43,866 nucleotides of DNA from an uncultured Pedobacter sp. GTDB lineage: Bacteria > Bacteroidota > Bacteroidia > Sphingobacteriales > Sphingobacteriaceae. The DNA lies in assembly GCF_946479715.1 (NCBI RefSeq), contig NZ_CAMLHF010000015.1:1-43866 (forward strand), in the 5' to 3' direction. A model generated the notes under the pieces. That model saw only the letters and a program-made list of their open reading frames with translations. It was not told where the DNA came from and did not search any database. The position numbers and the translations under genes were made by a program. Positions 19,197 to 27,801 of this stretch are shown in pieces. Each line of letters starts with the position of its first letter. The first letter of the stretch is position 1.

Positions 19197-20411
19197 ATGG
19201 AAAACTCAAAAGACATAAAAAGATACCGTTACCTTGCGTCTAAATGGTTTAACAATACCATTAGCGAAAATGAACTTATAGAATTTAACGATTGGTATAA
19301 CTCAAACCTGGATACTCCCTTAGATATTCCAAATTCATTTGCTGCAAGTGAGCCGGAACTTGAAGCAAGAATGTTTAAAAAACTGAATGATAAGTTTGAA
19401 GCTGAGGTAACGACTGAAGATCAAGAAGGCAAGATATCTGGCAGGCTAAAAATTAAGTGGGCAACACGCATCGCTGCTGCAGCATCAATAATAATTGCGG
19501 TTGCTGCTGGGTTATGGCTTTACAATGCGCGCACTATAAAACCTCAATCGCAGATCCTATCTCAAACAAATGATATAGCTCCAGGAAAAAATACAGCTAC
19601 ACTGACTTTTTCCAGTGGAAAAACCATACAACTAAGTGATAAAAAGAAAGGTATATTCATAAATGCCAGCTACCTAAAGTATAACGATGGAAGTACTGTA
19701 GGATCATCTGCCAGTCCTGAAATATCTGCCATGGGCGTTGTGGAAGGTAGCCCAATAATCGCGACTACACCAAAAGGCGGTACATATCAGGTTGTTTTAC
19801 CGGATGGAACTGAAGTATGGTTAAATGCCGACAGTAAATTGGTGTTTCCTTCAAAATTCACTGGCAATAATAGAGTAGTGACGCTTACGGGTGAAGCGTA
19901 TTTTGAAGTTGCTAAGAATAAATCAAAACCATTTATTGTTAACACTGGTGCCTCAAAGATAGAAGTGTTAGGAACCCATTTTAACATCATGGCCTATAAA
20001 GATGAAGCTGATAATCTGGTAACCTTATTGGAAGGTGCTGTTAAAGTGAATAGCGGTACTGCAAAAGTTTTACTGAAGCCCGGACAACAGGCTGAAATCT
20101 CACGAAAGAACCCATCTTCAATAATACTTAATAATGAGATTGATACTGAGCAGATCATCGCCTGGAAAAACGGGTATTTTATGTTTGCAAATGAACCTGT
20201 CGAAAGCATCATGCGAAAGATATCGCGCTGGTATAATGTAGATATTGTTTATCAGGACAACTTGCAAGATAAAGCCTTATGGGGTACGGTATCGCGGTTT
20301 AAAAATGTATCTGAGGTATTAAAACGACTTGAACTAACTGGCGTAGTCCGCTTCAAAATAGATAACCTTAATGCTAACGGAAAAGAAAGGAGGATAATTG
20401 TTATGAAATAG
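19197..20411 (+). CDS. FecR-family anti-sigma factor
   Basis: 404 residues. The N-terminal cytoplasmic anti-sigma region is canonical (RYRYLASKWFNNTISENELI, FNDWYNSN). A single membrane helix spans about 90-108 (IAAAASIIIAVAAGLWL). The periplasmic FecR domain has TPKGGTYQVVLPDGTEVWLN, LTGEAYFEVAKNKSKPF and IEVLGTHFNIMAY, followed by a DUF4974 domain (ESIMRKISRWYNVDIVYQD). It holds the sigma factor and is triggered by contact with the STN domain of the SusC receptor. It serves as the clean reference for the altered FecR at 2362-3639. The 153-bp gap to SusC carries two hairpins. Confidence 0.95.
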   Translation: MENSKDIKRYRYLASKWFNNTISENELIEFNDWYNSNLDTPLDIPNSFAASEPELEARMFKKLNDKFEAEVTTEDQEGKISGRLKIKWATRIAAAASIIIAVAAGLWLYNARTIKPQSQILSQTNDIAPGKNTATLTFSSGKTIQLSDKKKGIFINASYLKYNDGSTVGSSASPEISAMGVVEGSPIIATTPKGGTYQVVLPDGTEVWLNADSKLVFPSKFTGNNRVVTLTGEAYFEVAKNKSKPFIVNTGASKIEVLGTHFNIMAYKDEADNLVTLLEGAVKVNSGTAKVLLKPGQQAEISRKNPSSIILNNEIDTEQIIAWKNGYFMFANEPVESIMRKISRWYNVDIVYQDNLQDKALWGTVSRFKNVSEVLKRLELTGVVRFKIDNLNANGKERRIIVMK

Positions 20412-20446
20412 ATATACACTCGATTTCAGCATGATTATCCTATTTA

Positions 20447-20490
20447 AAACCAGGAGCGGTTGCGACGCTCCCGGTTTACCCGCAATGCGG
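20447..20490 (+). promoter_or_regulatory. Paired GC-rich hairpins between FecR and SusC
   Basis: AAACCAGGAGCG (20447-20458) pairs with CGCTCCCGGTTT (20466-20477) with a single A-C mismatch, and CCGC/GCGG (20480-20483 and 20487-20490) forms a second short hairpin around AAT. No T-run follows, so this is more likely an attenuator, RNA-stability element or processing site setting the SusC/FecR expression ratio than a simple terminator. Confidence 0.6.
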
Positions 20491-20564
20491 CTTAGGTGAT
20501 TATTGCCTTACAGACATTATAATAAGATCTCACTAATTATTAAACCAACCTAATATTCAAAGAT

Positions 20565-23500
20565 ATGGAAATTTATCCTTATGAACTTTGTAACAAAAAA
20601 AGTTACAGGGGTTATAAACTAATTTTAATCATGAAATTAATAGCTTTTTTTCTTCTTGCTGGTTTGTTGCAGGTAAATGCAACCGGCTTTGCCCAGCGGG
20701 TAACACTATCAGAAAAAAATGTAAAGCTTGAAAAAATCTTCAGCCAAATCCGTAAACAAACCGGATATGATATTTTGTGTGATGCAGATATTATAAAGCG
20801 AACCAAACCTGTTACCTTAAATGTTATAAACAGTCCGTTAACCACTGTCCTGGAGCAATGCTTTAAAGGACAACGGGTGTCTTTTAGCTTTATTGAGAAC
20901 ATGGTTGTGGTCAGAAAAATGACTGATCTCTTGCTTTCTGAACTAAAAGTGGTTACGATTAAGGGAACTGTAACAGATATAAAAGGATTGCCCTTACCCG
21001 GTGTTTCAGTTAAACTAAAAGGAAGCTCTGCAACTGGGGCAAGTACCAATAAGGACGGTAAATATGCTATAACGATACCCGAATCAACCGGCATTCTTGT
21101 TTTTTCGTACATCGGCTATGCTGCACGTGAAGTTTCTGTAGAAGGCAGAACTACGATAGATGTACAATTGACAGAATCAAATACTGCATTGGACGAAGTA
21201 GTGGTTGTGGCTTACGGGACACAGACAACCAGAAACCTGGTAGGTTCTGTAGCAACTCTATCGGCTGCCAACATTAAAGATCAGCCAACAGGAACATTTG
21301 CTGAAAGGCTAACCGGGAAACTGCCAGGCGTACAGGCCGCTCAGGGTACCGGACGCCCGGGTCAGGGTATGGATATCCGTATAAGAGGTGCAGCTTCGTT
21401 AACCTCATCAGTAAGACCACTGGTTGTTGTTGACGGGATACCCATGATTGGCAACCCAGATAACATCAATAATATCAATCCTGATGAAATTGAATCCTTT
21501 TCTGTATTGAAAGATGCTTCAAGTACTTCTATGTATGGCTCACGTGGAGCTAACGGAGTTATCATCATCACCACTAAGCGAGGTAAGTCGGGTGAACCCA
21601 AAATTGAATTCAACAGCTATTACGGACTTGCTACTGACATGAAGGAACTTAGACCTGAGGTAATGAACGGTACACAGCTAGCTACTTACATGAAGGGTTT
21701 TTTTGAAGATAAGGCTCTATATGAGGGTTATACAGGAGGTATACCAGGCGCTTATCAAAACCCAGAACAATATGGAGCTGGAACAGATTGGTACGATGTA
21801 CTGACCCGAAGGGGAGCTGCACAGAATTATAGTCTGGCACTTTCATCGGGCAATGATAAATCTGCTTTAAGTATAACCGGTGGTTACTTTAATCAGGACG
21901 GTATCGTAAAGAATACTGGGTATAAACGTTTCTCTTTACGTGTAAACGGTGATGTAAAACTGAACGATAATATTAAAGTAGGTGTAAGCCTTGCTCCATC
22001 TATGCAGCTGGAACATAACAACAGGCAAAACAGAGCAAACAGTTCAGGCTTTAACGTAGATGGCCAGCGAGCAATTTTTGCATCAGCTTTAATGATGCCA
22101 AGTATGGGCTCGCCATACAATGCTGATGGTTCTCTGTCATTAGGCGTTGGAAACTTTCCAAATCAGTTTGTATGGGCAAACCCATTGAGACAATTAACAG
22201 AGATTAACGACGACATTAAAAGGTCTCGTGTACTTGGTAACATATTTACAGAGATAAATTTTTTAAGACATTTTACTTTCAGAACATCTGCAAATGTGGA
22301 TCTGGCAAATATGCAGGCTAAAAAATTCGTGCCATCAACCGCATTTGGTGGTTTTAACGATGTGCCTATAGAATTTCCTACGGCAGGAAGCAATGATACA
22401 GCATTGGGAGAGTCATACTCAGAAAATACGAGTTCCTGGCTAAACGAGAATCTCCTAAGCTATAAGAATACTTTTGCTAAAAACCATTCACTGGAAGTGC
22501 TTGCGGGTTTTACAGCACAACGCTTTAATACATATTCTGCACAAATCGTTGGTCGTGATTATCCGGACAACAGCATTCCATATTTAAGTGCCGCTACACG
22601 CTTTACTACCAATACTTCGGCTGAATATGCCTGGACAATGTTATCGGTGCTTAGCCGTTTAAATTATACTTTTAAGGATAGGTATTCGCTTCAGGCCTCG
22701 GTAAGAAGGGATGGATCATCTCGTTTTGGTGCTAACAACCAATGGGGGACCTTCCCATCTATAGGTGCTAGCTGGATTGCCAGCGAAGAGGCTTTTTTAA
22801 AGGGTTTCTCTAAAATAAGTCTTTTAAAAGTTCGCGCGAGTTATGGATTAACAGGGCAAAATGAATTTGGTGGCAGTTTAGCTAACCAGAATTATGCACA
22901 TACACCAGTTATTGGCAATAGTAATTATGTATTTGGTAATGTGCTTGCCCCCGGAAAAGTACAAAGCGGCCTGGGAAATATTAACCTCGCGTGGGAGCGA
23001 AACAAGCAGTTTGATGTGGGGGTAGACATAGGTCTGTTCAACGACAGGATTAATTTTACATATGATTATTACAACAAGTATACTGATGGTTTGTTGTTTA
23101 CTGTTCCCGTTCCTCGTTCATCTGGTTATACCAGTGTACAAGATAATTTAGGTGACATTAAACAATGGGGGCATGAGTTTACACTGAGTACTAAAAATTT
23201 AACAGGAGCACTGAAATGGAATACCGATTTTAATATTTCTTTTAACAGAAATATAGTGAAAAAGATAGGTGTCAACAATGTGTCGTTTGCAGATAATCCT
23301 TCCGGAGTGCTATCTGAATTTACGGATTGGAGAACCATTGTAGGCAAACCAATAGGACAGTATTTCGGATATGTGTTTGATGGTGTTTTTATGAATCAGG
23401 CAGAAGCCAATGCAGGTCCTAAATACTATGGAACTAGTCCGGTTACCTTGTCGCAGGCAGGAACAGTGCGCTACAAAGATCTGAATGGTGATGGCAAGAT

Positions 23501-24041
23501 TACCTGGCCTGATGATATGACAATTATCGGTAATCCTAATCCTGATTTTATATTTGGTTTCACCAACAGTTTTGCATATAAGAACTTCGACCTCAATATT
23601 GTACTTTCCGGCACTTATGGTAATGATCTGTACAATGGTATGGAAGAAAGTACCTATAATCTGGATGGGGTTTTCAACGGGCCACCGGAATTGCTCCAAC
23701 GCTGGCGTTCAGAAGCAAATCCCGGGAATGGTTTGGTTCCACGTACACTGGCAGGAACAACAGGAGCCTACCGGGCCAATTCGAGCAGATGGGTGCATGA
23801 TGCGTCGCACATCACCATCAACAATATAGCGCTGGGTTATACTTTCAGGAATTTTACAAAAATGCCTTATGTAAAAAGTCTGCGTCTGTACACCACTGTA
23901 CAAAATGCTTACATATTTACAAGTTACCCGGGCAATCCTGAGGTGAGCATAAATGGCCTTACTTCAGTTGCACAGGGTCAGGATTTAGGTGCATATCCAA
24001 TACCCAGAACATTTACGTTTGGGATTAACCTTGTTTTATAA
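20565..24041 (+). CDS. SusC/RagA-family TonB-linked outer membrane protein
   Basis: 1158 residues. A cytoplasmic-looking leader of about 22 residues precedes the signal helix (MKLIAFFLLAGLLQVNATGF), as is common in Sphingobacteriaceae; a second start at 20631 is possible. An STN domain follows (about 47-115), then CarboxypepD_reg (IKGTVTDIKGLPLPGVSVKL), the plug with the SusC motif DEVVVVAYGTQTTRNLVGSV, IRIRGAASLTSSVRPLVVVD and SMYGSRGANGVIIITTKRG, and a complete barrel ending in FTFGINLVL. The STN domain implies that it also signals to the FecR protein upstream. With the SusD lipoprotein 34 bp downstream it forms the import pore of the glycan locus. The substrate is inferred from the linked enzymes to contain N-acetylhexosamine. 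Confidence 0.96.
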   Translation: MEIYPYELCNKKSYRGYKLILIMKLIAFFLLAGLLQVNATGFAQRVTLSEKNVKLEKIFSQIRKQTGYDILCDADIIKRTKPVTLNVINSPLTTVLEQCFKGQRVSFSFIENMVVVRKMTDLLLSELKVVTIKGTVTDIKGLPLPGVSVKLKGSSATGASTNKDGKYAITIPESTGILVFSYIGYAAREVSVEGRTTIDVQLTESNTALDEVVVVAYGTQTTRNLVGSVATLSAANIKDQPTGTFAERLTGKLPGVQAAQGTGRPGQGMDIRIRGAASLTSSVRPLVVVDGIPMIGNPDNINNINPDEIESFSVLKDASSTSMYGSRGANGVIIITTKRGKSGEPKIEFNSYYGLATDMKELRPEVMNGTQLATYMKGFFEDKALYEGYTGGIPGAYQNPEQYGAGTDWYDVLTRRGAAQNYSLALSSGNDKSALSITGGYFNQDGIVKNTGYKRFSLRVNGDVKLNDNIKVGVSLAPSMQLEHNNRQNRANSSGFNVDGQRAIFASALMMPSMGSPYNADGSLSLGVGNFPNQFVWANPLRQLTEINDDIKRSRVLGNIFTEINFLRHFTFRTSANVDLANMQAKKFVPSTAFGGFNDVPIEFPTAGSNDTALGESYSENTSSWLNENLLSYKNTFAKNHSLEVLAGFTAQRFNTYSAQIVGRDYPDNSIPYLSAATRFTTNTSAEYAWTMLSVLSRLNYTFKDRYSLQASVRRDGSSRFGANNQWGTFPSIGASWIASEEAFLKGFSKISLLKVRASYGLTGQNEFGGSLANQNYAHTPVIGNSNYVFGNVLAPGKVQSGLGNINLAWERNKQFDVGVDIGLFNDRINFTYDYYNKYTDGLLFTVPVPRSSGYTSVQDNLGDIKQWGHEFTLSTKNLTGALKWNTDFNISFNRNIVKKIGVNNVSFADNPSGVLSEFTDWRTIVGKPIGQYFGYVFDGVFMNQAEANAGPKYYGTSPVTLSQAGTVRYKDLNGDGKITWPDDMTIIGNPNPDFIFGFTNSFAYKNFDLNIVLSGTYGNDLYNGMEESTYNLDGVFNGPPELLQRWRSEANPGNGLVPRTLAGTTGAYRANSSRWVHDASHITINNIALGYTFRNFTKMPYVKSLRLYTTVQNAYIFTSYPGNPEVSINGLTSVAQGQDLGAYPIPRTFTFGINLVL

Positions 24042-24075
24042 TCCGATGTATAATCTTCATCTAAAAGCATAAAAA

Positions 24076-25635
24076 ATGAAAAAGCATATTTTATATAGCA
24101 TCATCATACTTACCCTGGGATTAGGTTCATGTAAAAAATTCCTGGACGAAAACAATCCGAATAACATCAACCTTGGTAGTTATTTTAAAACCCAAAATGA
24201 TTTTGACCTGGCAGTGAATGGCGCATATGCCCAACTCAGAGGTATATACAATAACAGGAGCTCATGGCTTATGGGCGAAATGCGTTCAGATAATGCGCAT
24301 TACGATTACACCCCAACTGACCAAGCTGTTGCAACTTTTAGTAAATGGGCTGTTGCCGATTTTATTAATGACGGGGCAAATATTGAAACTCCTGCCAAAT
24401 GGGATGCAGCGTTTAACACCATATCTGCGTCAAATACAATACTTGATCATATCGGAGATATAACCCTTTCTGTTGCAAGCAAGAATCAGATCATTGGCGA
24501 AGCTAAATTTATCCGTGCCCTTTCTTACCTGGAATTGGTACGTTACTTTGGCGGTGTACCTATTTATCCACGTGCTCCCTTAAGTAGAGCCGAAACCTAT
24601 ATTGCCCGTTCATCGGCACAGGAGGTATATGACTTTATTATAGCTGACGCAAAGGATGCAGCTGAAAAACTCGCGCCACCCGCTTTCCCTCAAACCGGAC
24701 GTGCCACCAGGGGGAGCGCTCTTACCTTACTGGGGGATGTATATGTAACACTAAAAAAGTACGATCTGGCAGAAGCGGCATTAACTCAGGTCACCCAAAT
24801 GAATTATGGTTTAATGGCATCTTATCCTGATGTATTCCAGCTTGCCAATAAAAATGGTAAAGAATCAATATTCGAAATTCAATTTAATACAGGTTTGTCA
24901 ATTCCTCAGGCCAATACTGGAGCAAATGTTTACAACTATTTGCCAAGGATGACAAACACTACAATAATTACCGGAGTGAATACCAATACAGTAACGGCTC
25001 CAGGGGGCTACAATACACCAACTCAGGAACTGATTTCGGATTATGAGGCTGGCGACCAACGTTTGGATGCTACCATTGCAGTAGCAGAGGGATCATTTAA
25101 TGTAAACGATATATTTACAGCAACAGCGGTTAAATCTGTCCTTGGATATACTGCACCTCCGGATAAAATTGGCAGGCCCTTCGCCAAAAAATTTCTTCAT
25201 ACACATAATATTGCGAATCAGACAAACGACAACCTGCCAGTTTACCGCTATGCCGAAGTGCTGTTATTACTGGCCGAAAGTTTAAACGAACAAGGAGGCA
25301 AATCGGCGCAGGCATTACCTTATCTTAACCAGGTTAGGGACAGGGCTTTTGGTGCAGGTAAAGCTACTATTACCACTACTGGTCAAAATGAGTTAAGGGC
25401 TATTATACTGCATGAAAGAAGGGTGGAACTAGCTTTTGAAAATAAGCGATGGATAGATCTGGTAAGAACTGGGAATGCAATTACAGTTATGAATGCGTTT
25501 GGAGTAAGCCAAAAACAAAAATTTAGTTATTTACAGCCGGGCACTTATAATGTAACCCAGGAGCGGCTTCTCTTTCCGATTCCAAATTCTGAAATATTGC
25601 TAAACGATAAACTTACTCAAAATCCAGGTTACTAA
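24076..25635 (+). CDS. SusD/RagB-family nutrient-binding outer membrane lipoprotein
   Basis: 519 residues. The lipobox LGLGSC has the lipidated Cys at residue 19, followed by KKFLDENNPN, the usual SusD start. The N-terminal SusD-like tetratricopeptide region includes NDFDLAVNGAYAQLRG, EAKFIRALSYLELVRYFGGV and YDFIIADAKDAAEKL; the C-terminal RagB/SusD domain has YRYAEVLLLLAESLNEQGG, LNQVRDRA and ILHERRVELAFENKRWIDLV. It forms the mobile lid over the SusC channel on the cell surface and captures the glycan. Length and order are normal for the family. Confidence 0.96.
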   Translation: MKKHILYSIIILTLGLGSCKKFLDENNPNNINLGSYFKTQNDFDLAVNGAYAQLRGIYNNRSSWLMGEMRSDNAHYDYTPTDQAVATFSKWAVADFINDGANIETPAKWDAAFNTISASNTILDHIGDITLSVASKNQIIGEAKFIRALSYLELVRYFGGVPIYPRAPLSRAETYIARSSAQEVYDFIIADAKDAAEKLAPPAFPQTGRATRGSALTLLGDVYVTLKKYDLAEAALTQVTQMNYGLMASYPDVFQLANKNGKESIFEIQFNTGLSIPQANTGANVYNYLPRMTNTTIITGVNTNTVTAPGGYNTPTQELISDYEAGDQRLDATIAVAEGSFNVNDIFTATAVKSVLGYTAPPDKIGRPFAKKFLHTHNIANQTNDNLPVYRYAEVLLLLAESLNEQGGKSAQALPYLNQVRDRAFGAGKATITTTGQNELRAIILHERRVELAFENKRWIDLVRTGNAITVMNAFGVSQKQKFSYLQPGTYNVTQERLLFPIPNSEILLNDKLTQNPGY

Positions 25636-25647
25636 TCACTTATTGCC

Positions 25648-26709
25648 ATGAAAAGATATCTTATTTTATTTGTGGTCTTAACCGCAGGGCTTGCCTTGTC
25701 CTGCGGAAAAAAGAAGACTACTGAAAAGCCATATGTTCCTCCTCCGTTTGTAAGCAAACCACCAGAAGCCTTTGCCGGGTTTCCGGTGGTGGTTACAAAC
25801 GATGCAAGCAGAAAAATTGAAATCTATGATCCTGTTGTAGAAAACTGGAATACGGCTGAAGCAAAAAAATGGTCATGGGCACCCACAACGGCTCTTGGTT
25901 TTAGCGCCGCGGATGTGAATACTTTTGGCGGAGGAACAGATTTTAAACTCAGAAAAGTACCTGTTTGGAATAATAAAGAGTTTGCAGCTGTTGCTGATAA
26001 TGGCTTTGCTGCAATTATTGAGTATCCTTCCGGACAACGGAAATGGTCCAAGCGCCTTAGCGGCAATCTTCATTCGGCAGAGCTGCTTCCAAATGGCAAC
26101 ATAGCTATAGCTGCATCCGATGGAGGCTGGGTAAGGTTATATGCCTCTTCACAAGGCCCTGATCAAGAATACTATTCAGAATATTCGTTAATTTCTGCAC
26201 ATGCAGTATTGTGGGACCCCGCGACTAATCTGCTTTGGGTTACAGGGCAGCATGTTGTTACTAAAGCACATATCATTACTGCACTTTCCATAAGTGGTAC
26301 AGATGCAGCCCCCGTACTAACAGAAGTAAGCTCCTGGACAAGTACAATACCTTCATCGTGGGGGCATGAGGTATCTGCTTATTACGGTAACACCAATTTA
26401 CTTTGGGTAACCAGTAACGGTGGAGAATATGTATTTAACAAAACTACCAAAACGTTCTCGGCAGCCCCAACAGGAAACTTAACGTTTGTGAAAGGGATAG
26501 CAAATCAGGCCAGTGGCCAAATTGTATTGACCCGCCCGGATTTCAACAAAAACCCAAAGCCTTCCATGAATTGTAGTTTGAATAACTGGAGTACCAGTAC
26601 TGTAGATTTTTACTCAGCAAACGGGCAGTTAGATGGAACCAGAGTAGTTAACGGAGCTTGTTTTTATAAGGTTAAACTGCTGGATAGTGATTATCAGCAT
26701 CAAAAATAA
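25648..26709 (+). CDS. Beta-propeller-like lipoprotein (DUF6528-like), first tandem copy
   Basis: 353 residues. The signal helix ends in the lipobox LALSC with Cys19, then GKKK and a proline-rich linker (YVPPPFVSKPPEAF). The rest is a series of repeated beta-sheet units with motifs such as TNDASRKIEIYDP, LHSAELLPNGNIAIAASDGG, SAHAVLWDPATNLLWVTG and WGHEVSAYYGNTNLLWVT, suggesting a seven-bladed propeller. It lies directly after SusD, 12 bp downstream, where Bacteroidota glycan loci usually encode surface glycan-binding proteins, so substrate binding or a lyase/hydrolase role is inferred. It is homologous to the next gene. The DUF6528 assignment is from memory of the family and not verified. 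Confidence 0.75.
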   Translation: MKRYLILFVVLTAGLALSCGKKKTTEKPYVPPPFVSKPPEAFAGFPVVVTNDASRKIEIYDPVVENWNTAEAKKWSWAPTTALGFSAADVNTFGGGTDFKLRKVPVWNNKEFAAVADNGFAAIIEYPSGQRKWSKRLSGNLHSAELLPNGNIAIAASDGGWVRLYASSQGPDQEYYSEYSLISAHAVLWDPATNLLWVTGQHVVTKAHIITALSISGTDAAPVLTEVSSWTSTIPSSWGHEVSAYYGNTNLLWVTSNGGEYVFNKTTKTFSAAPTGNLTFVKGIANQASGQIVLTRPDFNKNPKPSMNCSLNNWSTSTVDFYSANGQLDGTRVVNGACFYKVKLLDSDYQHQK

Positions 26710-26713
26710 ACAG

Positions 26714-27787
26714 ATGAAAATATTAAATTTTAAAGCCGTACTTTTTTTTTGCGGCATAGCCTTGCTTGCCTGTAAAAAAGAAGGTAATAAACAAAACGTA
26801 ACAAAGGAAGCTTTGGTAAAAAGTCAGTCGAACGTGCAGCCTAATACTGCATTGGCTGCCTGCTGCTGGATTGGTACTACAAACCAAGCCAATCATACTA
26901 TGGAAGCTTATGACCCTTCATTAACCAGCTGGGCTACACCAAAATGGTCATTTAAACCAACAACAGCCTTGGGATTTAGTTCTACAGCCGAAATACCACT
27001 GTGGGGCAGGGCGGTTGACTTAAAAGTGAGAAACAATAATCATTGGGGCTCAACCCAGGTTATAGTAGCCCATGCTGAAAGGTTATCGGTAATTGCTAAA
27101 TATCCGGGGGGCCAGCGGATCTGGGCAACAGGCTTCCCTGTAGGTGCAAATATTCATGGAATTGAGATACTTCCGGATGGAAATTGTGTGGTGGCCGCTG
27201 CGGGAGTAACAGATGGTTCTGCCGGCAATTATATCAGAATTTACTCTTCTTCGCAAGCAGCACCTAATCAGTATGTAAATACCATATACCCGCTTGTATC
27301 TGCCCATCAGGTGTTATGGGATCCGTCAAATAATTGTCTTTGGGCAATTGGGGCTACTCTTGACAAGTATGAATACAACAAGGCCGGAGACGGTGGAACG
27401 GTATCAAATCCTAAGCTGTCTTTAATAACAAGTTATTCCCTTAGTTCTATTACGCCTTGGGGGCACGATATTGCTCCTTATGATGGTGATACCAATAAAC
27501 TGCTGGTTACCACCAATGGAGGCGTTTATGTATTTGATAAATCTGCCGGTGCATTTATTCCGGGCGCAATAACCGGTGCCGCACAACGTACCTTTGTGAA
27601 CTCGATAAGTACTTTGCCTGGTCAGAATATAATGGTACAGACCTATAAAGACCCAGGGTGCACACTTAACGGGTGGTGCACTACTCATGTAGACTTTTAC
27701 AATTTAACAACTGGTGCTTTCCTGTACCAACGAAATGTAAGTGGGGCAGCCTTTTACAGAGGAAAATCATTTGATCCTAATTATTAA
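26714..27787 (+). CDS. Beta-propeller-like lipoprotein (DUF6528-like), second tandem copy
   Basis: 357 residues from the ATG at 26714; a GTG at 26687 is in frame but overlaps the previous gene and would bury the signal peptide. The lipobox GIALLAC places lipidated Cys at residue 20, followed by KKEG. It aligns along its length with the preceding lipoprotein: NHTMEAYDP, WSFKPTTALGFSS, IHGIEILPDGNCVVAAAG, SAHQVLWDPSNNCLWAIG, TPWGHDIAPYDGDTNKLLVT and a conserved Cys pair near the end (GCTLNGWCTTHVDFYN). It probably binds or processes the same glycan at the cell surface with altered specificity. The pair looks like an old duplication because identity is only moderate. Confidence 0.75.
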   Translation: MKILNFKAVLFFCGIALLACKKEGNKQNVTKEALVKSQSNVQPNTALAACCWIGTTNQANHTMEAYDPSLTSWATPKWSFKPTTALGFSSTAEIPLWGRAVDLKVRNNNHWGSTQVIVAHAERLSVIAKYPGGQRIWATGFPVGANIHGIEILPDGNCVVAAAGVTDGSAGNYIRIYSSSQAAPNQYVNTIYPLVSAHQVLWDPSNNCLWAIGATLDKYEYNKAGDGGTVSNPKLSLITSYSLSSITPWGHDIAPYDGDTNKLLVTTNGGVYVFDKSAGAFIPGAITGAAQRTFVNSISTLPGQNIMVQTYKDPGCTLNGWCTTHVDFYNLTTGAFLYQRNVSGAAFYRGKSFDPNY

Positions 27788-27801
27788 TTAGCTATCACTA
27801 T

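Noticed and set aside
20612..21112. 166-codon open frame on the minus strand at the start of the SusC gene
   Set aside because: It lies opposite the signal peptide, STN and plug regions of SusC, has no domain, and is best explained as a shadow of that coding sequence.
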